NCBI GenBank assembly: GCA_937877655.1
Contig: CALFJC010000024.1
Location: 1 to 35,281 of the forward strand
Reading direction: 5' to 3'
DNA: 35,281 nucleotides
DNA from: an uncultured Selenomonadales bacterium
GTDB taxonomy: Bacteria; Bacillota; Negativicutes; Selenomonadales; Selenomonadaceae
Both the position numbers and the translations under genes were made by a program. This document shows positions 7,300 to 15,056 of this stretch, one piece after another. The stretch's first letter is position 1. Every line of letters begins with the position of its first letter. The notes under the pieces are model-generated. The model saw only the letters and a program-made list of their open reading frames with translations, made no database searches and was not told the DNA's origin.

Positions 7300-8907
7300 A
7301 TGGCGTTAAGTTATGAAGAAGAATTGCGGCGGCGGCTCGGCAATGAAAAAAATCTTGTCGGGCAGTCGGGCGGGCGTTTGAAATTTGCTTTGGCTTATCC
7401 GAATTTTTATCGCGTCGGCATGTCGAATCTCGGCATTCACATAATCTATGAACTTTTGAACTCGCGGCAAGATACAAGTTGCGAAAGATTTTTTCTGTCC
7501 GATTTTAACAAGCTCCTAAGTCTTGAAAATCAAACTCCGTTGAATAAATTTCAAGTTATCGGCTTCGCGGTGAGTTTCGAGCCCGATTATTTTAACGTCG
7601 TGAAAATGCTCCGTCTCGGAAAAATAAAACTCCGCGCCGCCGAACGAACAGATTTTGATCCGATAATAATTGCGGGCGGTCCCTGCGCAACTTTTAATCC
7701 CGAACCGCTCGCGGAAATTTTTGATACCTTTGTTATCGGCGAGGGCGAAGTTATTTTGCCGCCGCTGATTGACGAAATAATTTCAACGGAAAATCTTCCG
7801 CGCAGAGAACGCCTTGAAAAATTTTCAAACCTTGCGGGAGTTTATGTGCCCGCCTTTCCGAAAAAAGTTTCTCGGCAATGGATTAAAAACCTCGACGACT
7901 TTCCTGCGCACTCGACGATTTTAACCGACGACGCGGAATTTAACATGTATCTGGTTGAAATTGCGCGGGGTTGCGGGCGGCATTGCCGATTTTGTATGGC
8001 GGGTTATTGTTTCAGAAAACCGCGCAATCGTTCGCTTGACGTTTTGAAAAAAGAAATTCACGCCGCAAAAAAATTCGGGAAAAAAATCGGGCTGATGGGC
8101 GCGGCAATTTCCGATTATCCGCAAATCGACGAGCTTTGCAATTTTATTTTCGGCGAAAAACTTCAGATGTCCGTTGCTTCTTTCCGCGCAGATTCCGTGA
8201 CTTTTGAACTTGTAAAATCATTGGCGGCAAGCGGCACAAAAACTTTGACAATCGCACCGGAAGTCGGCTCGGAAAAAATGCGCCGCGTCGTCAACAAGGG
8301 CATAACCGAAGAAAATATTTTTAACGCCGTCGAACTCGGAATCAAAGCGGGAATTAAGAATTTCAGATTATATTTCATGATAGGGCTTCCGTTTGAGGAA
8401 TTGGCGGACGTTGAAGAAATCGCGAAGTTATCTTCGCGGATAAAAAAATTTTGCGGCGGGCGATTGACTTTGAGCGTAAATCCTTTTGTGCCGAAACCGT
8501 TCACTCCGTTTCAATGGGCGGCATTTGCGGGAAAAAAATATCTCGACGCGGCTTTAAAAATTCTGCGCGGGGAATTAAAATCTGTGCAAGGCACGGAAAT
8601 AATTTCGGAGTCGGTAAAATCTGCGGAAACTCAAGCGATACTTTCACGCGGCGACAGAAAACTTTCCGAAATAATTTTGCAGTCGGAGACAATGCAGGAG
8701 TTCAGAAAAAATTTCAGAGCGGCGGGGCTTGACGAAAATTTTTATCTGCGCGAAATGCCTTTTGAAGAAAATTTGGCTTGGGATTTTTTGGATCAAGGCT
8801 TCGGGAAAAAATATTTGATTGAGGAATTCAATCGGGCAAAAAATTTAAAATCAACGCCGCCCTGCTTTGAAGGTTGCACACGGTGCGGAGTTTGTAAAGG
8901 CAATTAG
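7300..8907 (+). CDS. B12-binding-type radical SAM protein (TIGR03960-like)
   Basis: 535 residues from the ATG at 7300, which has GGAGG upstream; the earlier in-frame TTG at 7264 lies in the terminator T-tract. The N-terminal 200 residues resemble the cobalamin-binding-like domain of this family (LAYPNFYRVGMSNLG, IIAGGPCATFNPEP, GEGE). The radical SAM cluster motif is Cx3Cx2C at Cys225, Cys229 and Cys232 (CGRHCRFCMAGYC). The C-terminus ends in a CTRCGVC cysteine cluster that may bind a second metal centre. Family members are frequent in Firmicutes, often beside a TIGR03936-type gene, which is absent here; the precise reaction is unknown. Oddity: its TAG stop is formed by the first AATTAGG repeat unit, so the extreme C-terminus may have been altered by repeat growth. 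Confidence 0.85.
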   Translation: MALSYEEELRRRLGNEKNLVGQSGGRLKFALAYPNFYRVGMSNLGIHIIYELLNSRQDTSCERFFLSDFNKLLSLENQTPLNKFQVIGFAVSFEPDYFNVVKMLRLGKIKLRAAERTDFDPIIIAGGPCATFNPEPLAEIFDTFVIGEGEVILPPLIDEIISTENLPRRERLEKFSNLAGVYVPAFPKKVSRQWIKNLDDFPAHSTILTDDAEFNMYLVEIARGCGRHCRFCMAGYCFRKPRNRSLDVLKKEIHAAKKFGKKIGLMGAAISDYPQIDELCNFIFGEKLQMSVASFRADSVTFELVKSLAASGTKTLTIAPEVGSEKMRRVVNKGITEENIFNAVELGIKAGIKNFRLYFMIGLPFEELADVEEIAKLSSRIKKFCGGRLTLSVNPFVPKPFTPFQWAAFAGKKYLDAALKILRGELKSVQGTEIISESVKSAETQAILSRGDRKLSEIILQSETMQEFRKNFRAAGLDENFYLREMPFEENLAWDFLDQGFGKKYLIEEFNRAKNLKSTPPCFEGCTRCGVCKGN

Positions 8908-8924
8908 GAATTAGGAATTAGGAA
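8902..8924. repeat. Three tandem AATTAGG heptamers overlapping the radical SAM stop codon
   Basis: AATTAGG at 8902-8908, 8909-8915 and 8916-8922. The same heptamer builds the arms of the palindromes at 5771 and 10920. The TTAGG cores could pair with the CCTAA cores of the array that follows. Confidence 0.9.
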
Positions 8925-8931
8925 TGAAAAA

Positions 8932-9022
8932 CCTAACACCTAAAACCTTAAACCTAAAACCTAAAACCTAAAACCTAAAACCTAAAACCTAAAACCTATA
9001 ACCTATAAGCTATAAGCTAATC
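8932..9022. repeat. CCTAAAA heptamer array (13 units, telomere-like)
   Basis: Thirteen consecutive 7-nt units: CCTAACA, CCTAAAA, CCTTAAA, then six exact CCTAAAA, two CCTATAA, GCTATAA and GCTAATC. The central units are identical and the edges decayed, the pattern of slippage expansion. It fills most of the leader between the radical SAM gene and trkA (start 9040) and ends only 5 nt before the GGAG ribosome site. Unit number could vary between strains and change transcription of trkA. Confidence 0.95.
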
Positions 9023-9039
9023 AGAATGGAGAATAAAAA

Positions 9040-10380
9040 ATGCGTGTTGTGATTGTCGGCGCGGGAAAATTGGGCTACACAATCGCCGAACTTTTAAGCA
9101 ACGAAGGAATGGAAGTTACGGTGATTGATCGCGAGGAAAGTCAGCTTGTCGCCGTGAAAAATAATTTGGACGTGTTGACGATAACGGCGAACGGCGCGAG
9201 CCCGATAACGATGGACGATCCCGAAGTCAACGGCGCGGACATTTTCATAGCAGTCACGGCGATAGATGAAGTCAACATGGTCGCCTGCATTTTGGCGAAA
9301 AAGCACGGCATAAAACATACAATCGCCCGAATTCGCGACATGCAATTTCTCAGCGAGGCGAAGGATTATCTCAAAAAAAATTTCGACATAGATTTAATGT
9401 TGAATCCCGAAATGATAGCGGCGCACGAAATTTATCGAATTTTGATGACGCCCGCCGCGCTTGACGTGGATGAATTTGCGGGCGGAAAAATTCGATTGTT
9501 TGAAGTCAAAATTCGCAAGGACAGCAAATATATCGACATTCCTTTTAAAAAGTTGCGCCTGCCGGAAGGAGTTTTGGCGGGCTTGATTTTCAGAGATCAT
9601 CAAATGATAATTCCGCACGGCGACGATGAATTGAAAGTTCACGACAACGCATATTTTATCGGTTTCCCGGACGCGATTGAAAAATTCAGCACAAATTTTG
9701 TTCAACGCAACTCGCGGAAATTGGAACGGGTAATGATAATCGGCGCGGGCAGAATTGCTCGGACGTTGTCGGTTATGCTGATAAATGCGGGCGTCAACGT
9801 CAAAGTTATCGAGAAAGATCGGGAGCGTTGCGAAAATATGGCGCAACTTTTGTCGGGCGACAGCATAGCGATTTACGGCGATGGAGCCAACGTCGATTTA
9901 CTCGCGCAGGAAGGAATTGCTTCGGCGGACGTTGTCGTTTGCTTGACGGAAGACGACAAATTAAATTTGATGATGGCTTTGATAGCAAAAAATCTCGGCG
10001 CGAAAAAAACAGTCGTTCGCGTTTATCGGACGGAATACGCGGATTTGATAGAAAAAGTCGGCGTGGACGTTGTAATATCTGCGCGTCTTTTATCGGCGGC
10101 GGAAGTTTTGGCATTCGTAAGGCGCGGCGGCGTTGTCAGCGTTTCGATTTTGGAGGGAGCACGGGCTGAAGCGGTTGAAGTTATCGTTCAAAGCGGCGCG
10201 AAAGTTGCGGGAAAAAAATTAATGGACGTCAAGCTCCCGAAGTCTTGTTTGGTTTGTGCATATGTCAGAAAAAATAAAGCGGCGATACCGAACGGAAACA
10301 CGATACTTTTGCCGGGCGACAGAACGATTTTATTTTGCCTGCGCGGCGCGGCGCAGGAAGTCATGACTTGGTTTAATTAA
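9040..10380 (+). CDS. trkA: Trk potassium uptake regulatory protein TrkA
   Basis: 446 residues with two RCK modules in tandem. RCK1 starts with the Rossmann motif VVIVGAGKLGYTIAELL at residues 3-19 and an acidic ribose-binding region VIDREE; RCK2 starts near residue 231 with MIIGAGRIARTLSVMLINAG. Each is followed by a TrkA-C (RCK-C) domain. TrkA binds NAD(H)/nucleotides on the cytosolic face and gates the TrkH/TrkG potassium channel. No trkH lies next to it in the window, so its partner must be elsewhere. Start supported by GGAG 8 nt upstream. The CAP-domain gene follows after 12 nt and is probably co-transcribed. Confidence 0.93.
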   Translation: MRVVIVGAGKLGYTIAELLSNEGMEVTVIDREESQLVAVKNNLDVLTITANGASPITMDDPEVNGADIFIAVTAIDEVNMVACILAKKHGIKHTIARIRDMQFLSEAKDYLKKNFDIDLMLNPEMIAAHEIYRILMTPAALDVDEFAGGKIRLFEVKIRKDSKYIDIPFKKLRLPEGVLAGLIFRDHQMIIPHGDDELKVHDNAYFIGFPDAIEKFSTNFVQRNSRKLERVMIIGAGRIARTLSVMLINAGVNVKVIEKDRERCENMAQLLSGDSIAIYGDGANVDLLAQEGIASADVVVCLTEDDKLNLMMALIAKNLGAKKTVVRVYRTEYADLIEKVGVDVVISARLLSAAEVLAFVRRGGVVSVSILEGARAEAVEVIVQSGAKVAGKKLMDVKLPKSCLVCAYVRKNKAAIPNGNTILLPGDRTILFCLRGAAQEVMTWFN

Positions 10381-10392
10381 AGGCGGTGATTT

Positions 10393-10866
10393 ATGATGAA
10401 AAAATTTTTGGCGAGTTTCCTGATAATTTTTTTGGCGATAAATTTTTCTGTTGTGGCGGCACAACAGGCGCGTTGGTCTCCGAAGGAAGACGCGAATAAA
10501 TTTCCGTTGGAAGTTTTGCGGCTGGTAAATGTGGAGCGGGCGCGAGTGGGCGCGGCACCTTTGAAGTTGGCAAAAGATTTGACGGCAAGCGCGTATGTCC
10601 GAGCAAAGGAGTTGCCTTATAAATTTTCTCACACGCGCCCCGACGGCTCAAAATGTTTTACGGCAATGCCGCAGATAGGACATGTGCTTGGAGAAAATTT
10701 GGCGGGCGGACAAACTTCGCCGCAACAAGTTGTTCAAGCGTGGATGGATTCAAAAACTCATCGCGAAAACATGTTGAGTAAAAATTTCACGGAAATGGGC
10801 GTCGTCTACTACTATCAATCAAATTCAAAATACAAACATTATTGGGTTCAACATTTCAGAGGATAA
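10393..10866 (+). CDS. Secreted CAP/SCP-domain protein
   Basis: 157 residues. An N-terminal signal peptide (MMKKFLASFLIIFLAI...VVAA) is followed by a CAP/SCP (PF00188-type) domain: LRLVNVERARVGAAPLKLA as helix 1, FSHTRPDGS with the conserved His and Arg, GENLAGG, and QAWMDSKTHRENMLS with the second conserved His; it ends HYWVQHFRG. Bacterial CAP proteins are extracytoplasmic and of poorly known role (lipid binding, sporulation or cell-wall related). The RBS is AGGCGG; ATG at 10393 or 10396 are both possible. It follows trkA closely and ends in a terminator. Confidence 0.88.
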   Translation: MMKKFLASFLIIFLAINFSVVAAQQARWSPKEDANKFPLEVLRLVNVERARVGAAPLKLAKDLTASAYVRAKELPYKFSHTRPDGSKCFTAMPQIGHVLGENLAGGQTSPQQVVQAWMDSKTHRENMLSKNFTEMGVVYYYQSNSKYKHYWVQHFRG

Positions 10867-10876
10867 AAATAAAAAA

Positions 10877-10907
10877 ATCCCTTCGCTTTGGAGGGATTAA
10901 TTTTTTT
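10877..10907 (+). terminator. Intrinsic terminator after the trkA/CAP operon
   Basis: Eight-pair stem ATCCCTTC / GGAGGGAT (one G-U), 5-nt loop GCTTT, followed by TAATTTTTTT. Confidence 0.9.
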
Positions 10908-10919
10908 CCGCGCTTTTAT

Positions 10920-10996
10920 CAATTAGGAATTATGAATTATGAATTAGGAATTGGTTTGCCTTCATTATTAATTCCTCATTCCTAATTCCTAATTAA
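10920..10996. repeat. AATTAGG-type palindromic intergenic repeat, copy 2
   Basis: Left arm of AATTAGG / AATTATG heptamers, centre TTTGCCTTCATTAT, right arm the reverse complement (CCTCATTCCTAATTCCTAATT). Same layout and conserved centre as the 5771-5846 element. It marks the left edge of the decayed accessory island; the coding remnant begins immediately after it. Confidence 0.85.
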
Positions 10997-10999
10997 TTT

Positions 11000-13900
11000 C
11001 GTGCCGTTGACGTTGAAAATTGTTGCAGAAAAATTTTCAAGAACGGGCAAAAAATTTTATTCGCCGAAGAAAGAATTATCAAGTATAAATCAACTTTTAT
11101 AAATGCGCTTGTCGGAAGAAAGGTTGCAAGGTCGCAGAATTTAGCTTGCACGAGCAAAATTCATACGATTATCGGCAAGCTTTACGATGACGGCGTTATC
11201 TCCAAAGATGATGGAGACTTAATTTTGAACGCGAAAGAATCCGAACTTTTGAATGATAATCCGTCGAACCACACAAATTTTTTGGCTGCGTCAGTTTATT
11301 TTAACGGCGACTTGTCCGGAATTCGGCTTATGATTCACGATTCGCCCGGTGTAAAAACCAACAATCACGCCGAACATAAAAATATTGCCTAAGACGCCTT
11401 GAAAGCAAACGATTACGATTTGTTGATTTACGTCATGAATGCAACTCAGCTTTTCACAAATGACGATGATTTACACGTGAATTTTGTCAAGGAAAATTGC
11501 AACGTCAAAAAAATTTTGTTCGTCGTGAATAAAATTGATATGATTGATCTCGAAGTCGAAAATTCCTTAGAAATTATGGAGCGCGTGTGGCGGTACTTGT
11601 TCGACAAAAATTTTAGTCAACCGATAATTTGCCCGCTGTCGGCACTTGCAGGATTATTGGTAAAACGAAATCCCTATCGTTTTCAGACACCGATAAAGGT
11701 AAACGGCAGGGAAATTGAGGCGGACAGTTCGTTGCAAAAGTACGTTAGCGGCAAACGACTGCAAGAATGGATTGGACTTTTCCCGCACGAGTTGCGGAAC
11801 GAACTCAACACAATGGATTTTGATGTAGAATTTTACGGCACGGAGCTTGATTGGGACGACTTTGAATTTGCTTTTCGTCAGGCACAAGAAGATAATGTCG
11901 TGCGGAATCTTTCGTTGACTTTTATTCAAGGTCAGTCAAAGGAAAACATTGCCGAAGAGATCAAGGAAATTTTCCTCGATCTTCGTGAAGGTTCCGTCGA
12001 GGATTTTCGTGATCCAAAATTGTTGAAAGATTTCAATCGTGTACACGACGCATTTTTTCCCGTCAACGTCGTTGCAACAATGAGTTCGAGCAAATCTACG
12101 CTGATAAACGCTTTTCTTGAACAAAAATTGATGCCTGCCAAGAGGCGTGCACTGCAACAATCACCTGCATAACCGACAACGATAAAGATTCTTTCACCGC
12201 TGAAGTCTACAATCAGAGCGGCGAATTACTTGAGTCTGTCAACGATTTAACTTATGAGATCATGGAGTTGCTCAACGACGATTCCAAAGTTCATCGCATT
12301 AATGTTGAAGGAGACATTCCCTTTATCGATGCACGAACGACGGCTTTGCAACTTGTTGACACGCCCGGTTCGAACAATTCGCAGAATCAAGCGCATAAAA
12401 ACGCAACCTACAGCGCGATAAACAACGACTCCAACAATTTGATTTTGTACGTTTTGAACGGCACGCAACTAAGCACGAGTGACGACGCCTCGCTTTTGGA
12501 TTACGTCGCCGAGCAGATAAGCAAGGGCGGCAAGCAAATTCGCGATAGATTTATGTTCGTAATAAACAAGATGGACTGCTTTAATTCGGAAGAAGAGAAC
12601 ATTGCCGTTGTCGTTACTCATATAAAGGAATATCTCTCGTCGCACGGCATACACGACCCGCAAATTTTTCCGTGCTCGGCATTTGTTGCCCTCAACCTTT
12701 GTACCACCCTTCGCGAAGTTGAGAAACGCGAATTGGAATATCGTTTGGCTGAAGCGCAGAAGAACGGCGATACCAAAACTCAAGCGTTCATTCACTGCGG
12801 ACTTTACTCTATCGAGGCGGCAATTACTGCTTACGTCAAAAAGTACGCGCAGACCAAGAAAATCAAAGATTTGATCGAGTCTTTCTACGAAATTTTGAAA
12901 AGCAGTCAAGTTTTGGCGAAGGCAAAAATCGTAGTGGCAACCGACGAAGACGCCGCCAAAGCTTACGCAGCTCGTGCCGAAGCAGTCAAAGTCAAAATTC
13001 GCGACGGGCAAGAGGCGCAAAGTTAAGGCTCGCATTGCCGCGTTTAATCCCATAAGTCAGATTGAATCTAAGGCTGAACAACTCAAGGCGGAAAGCTCCG
13101 GCAAAACCGCAATGATTTTCTGACATTACGGCAGTACAATCACCAGCCGCGCAGAGGCAAAACGTTTGATTTCGCAGTTTGCGGAAATTTCGTCTGACTC
13201 TATAGCGCAAATGAGTGCCGAACTCGAAAGCGTCATAAATCGTAAAGTCGTTGAGATCGGTGAAAAAATACTCTTGGAATATCAGGAAAAACTCACGCGC
13301 TTTGATGAGGATTCGGCGGGCGAAGAATTGAAATTCGACACGGTAGACTTGATTAAGGGCGCGTTGAAAAATATGCAGGAAACCGTTGTCGCTTGGTGTT
13401 CGGACGATTTTGCCGCAGAGGCTGTTGAAGATTTTGGCGAAGTCACTTACGAAACCAAAAGTTGGCGAGAAAGCAGAAGAAATTATCGTCGGCTCGCACG
13501 AAGAAAAAATCGGTACGCGCCAAGTCAAAACGGTTCGCACAAAGAAAAAGCCGGCAAGCGCAAAGTCAAAAATCCCAAAAAGAAATGGTATACCTTCTGG
13601 CGCAGTTCTTACATTGAGGAAGATGTTTACGTTACCGTCGACGATTACAAGAGCGAGGATGTTTATAAAACGGTCATGGACTATCAGACGGTTATGCGTG
13701 ACGTTTTTGAGGAAAGAAGCTAACGTATCGAAAAATTTTCTATGGCAACGAGCAACATTCAGACAGCACTTACAAAAAAAATTCCGCATGAATATCGACG
13801 ACGGCATAGCCAATGCATTGAAATACGCCGGAAAACAAATCGACGACATGAAGACGCAATTCACGATAATGTTCGACGAGCTGGACGAACTTATCGCCCA

Positions 13901-14030
13901 AAAGTACAACGAGCCGGAAGAGTGCGCCAAAGATCAAAAACGCAAAGAACAGGAACTCGAACATAATCGCAGAATTTTGGCGTGGATTGAGGATTGTCGT
14001 AACAGAATCAGCGGCATCTTAGAAATTTAG
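11000..14030 (+). pseudogene. Tandem dynamin-like GTPase, degraded
   Basis: Reading across frames gives one protein of about 1,000 residues with two dynamin-type GTPase domains and a coiled C-terminal part. Domain 1 (11036-12060): damaged G1 followed by KSTFINALVGRK, G3 DSPGV, G4 NKID. Domain 2 (12061-13000): G1 reads TMSSSKSTLINAF, with the glycine before Lys changed to Ser; G3 DTPGS, G4 NKMD. Lesions: no start codon; in-frame TAA at 11390; frameshift near 12142; frameshift near 13015; in-frame TGA at 13121; two shifts between 13460 and 13560; another at the A8 run 13774-13781. The C-terminus (DGIANALKYAGKQIDDM to ILEI) ends at 14030, 6 nt before the next gene. Bacterial dynamin-like proteins remodel membranes, and some act in phage defence or toxin export (DynA, LeoA). 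The family call is firm; dead status follows from the lesions and G1 damage. Confidence 0.85.
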
Positions 14031-14036
14031 GTGGTG

Positions 14037-14669
14037 ATGAATTTGCACAAGGAAGTAAAAAAATCAGCGGACGCCGGGGATGTCAAGGATTTAAAATATA
14101 TTTTCGTCGACAGCTTGGAAGTTGACCCGACTTTTGAAGAATACCTTGACGACTACAATTACTGCGCCGGCAAAAATCTCTTCGAGCGGCACAAAGATTT
14201 GACACCGTTCACTGACCGTAAGGCTGATTGGAATTACGACTATTGGGAGAAAATCAAAAGTGACTTGCTGAAAAATTTTTCCCGCGAACGTTTGGATCAT
14301 ATGCGGAAAGTTGCGTTGGTGGTTAATGCCGAAAAAGTTGCGCGTCTGCAAAAGGAACGCCAAACCGCCGCTCAAACCGTCAAGGCTAAAATTGAACGCC
14401 CAATCATACCGCCGCAACCTCGTCATGAACTGCCAATCAAAAGCAAAGCTCAACAACAGCAGGAAGAAATTGAAGCGGCGAAACGAAAATTGGCGGAAGA
14501 AAATGAAAAGGTCGAACGTCAACAACGCAAAGTCGAGCAGGAACGGCAAGAAAATTCTCGGCTGAAAATGGAGGACGACTCCTCAAAAAAATCGTCGGGA
14601 ATTGCGCCATTGATCAAAGTCGCGGCAGCAGGAATAGCAGCAGCGATTATCTACAGCCTGTTGAAATGA
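14037..14669 (+). CDS. Tail-anchored coiled-coil protein of the dynamin/ATPase island
   Basis: 210 residues from the ATG at 14037; two GTG codons directly upstream (14031, 14034) are alternative starts, and the AGGTGG overlapping them serves as ribosome site. Residues 1-100 are an acidic globular region of no recognised family (SADAGDVKDLKYIF, DPTFEEYLDDYNYC). Residues about 100-180 are highly charged Gln/Glu/Lys/Arg-rich and predicted coiled coil. The last 18 or so residues (APLIKVAAAGIAAAIIYSLLK) are a single hydrophobic helix, a tail anchor. It would sit at the cytosolic face of the membrane, a plausible partner of a dynamin-like GTPase. The frame is intact, unlike both large neighbours. 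It overlaps the next gene by 4 nt. Confidence 0.75.
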   Translation: MNLHKEVKKSADAGDVKDLKYIFVDSLEVDPTFEEYLDDYNYCAGKNLFERHKDLTPFTDRKADWNYDYWEKIKSDLLKNFSRERLDHMRKVALVVNAEKVARLQKERQTAAQTVKAKIERPIIPPQPRHELPIKSKAQQQQEEIEAAKRKLAEENEKVERQQRKVEQERQENSRLKMEDDSSKKSSGIAPLIKVAAAGIAAAIIYSLLK

Positions 14670-15055
14670 CTCAATCCCCTGAACCCGACATTGGAACCGG
14701 TCTTGACTTAAAGTACTTCATCATTTTGGAACAGCCGAATCGCAAGTTCGCTTTGAGCCTCGATCGGCGAAATTTGTACATCATGAATCCCCAAGAGACG
14801 AATATTCGCGAATATATAATCACTCGCACGCCGGAGTCTGAAATAAAAAAGCCCAAATCTCGCTGGGATTTGCCATTCAATGACAAGTCTGAACCTAAAA
14901 TCGCGTGGCACGAAGAAAGCGGCAAATATTCAAACGACGCACGTAGGGTTATGGTTTCCGTCGATAACTTGGAACTGCCGACATACTGCCAAGTAAAAAT
15001 TTCCGGAGCGACTAAAACCTACAAGTTTGAAAAAGTAATTAGCATCGAGGTATAA
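14666..15055 (+). CDS. Small protein of unknown function in the dynamin/ATPase island
   Basis: 129 residues starting at an ATG that overlaps the stop of the previous gene (ATGA). No family recognised. It looks like a compact beta-rich domain: LKYFIILEQPNRKFALSLD, NIREYIITRTPESE, RRVMVSVDNLELPTYCQV, KTYKFEKVISIEV. There is no signal peptide or membrane segment. The ATPase gene starts 1 nt after its stop, so translation of the three is probably coupled. A beta-sandwich adaptor between the membrane-anchored protein and the ATPase would fit but is not shown. Confidence 0.7.
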   Translation: MTQSPEPDIGTGLDLKYFIILEQPNRKFALSLDRRNLYIMNPQETNIREYIITRTPESEIKKPKSRWDLPFNDKSEPKIAWHEESGKYSNDARRVMVSVDNLELPTYCQVKISGATKTYKFEKVISIEV

Positions 15056-15056
15056 G

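Noticed and set aside
8932..9022. CRISPR array or eukaryotic telomere contamination
   Set aside because: Units are 7 nt with no spacers, and the array is embedded between two bacterial genes.
9806..10114. Antisense frames within trkA and hsd genes
   Set aside because: They mirror high-GC third positions of real genes; no start signals or recognisable domains.
12992..13930. 312-codon open frame on the minus strand, and another at 12469-13053
   Set aside because: Antisense to the dynamin gene; low-quality composition, no ribosome site, and the plus strand shows clear family motifs. Shadow frames.
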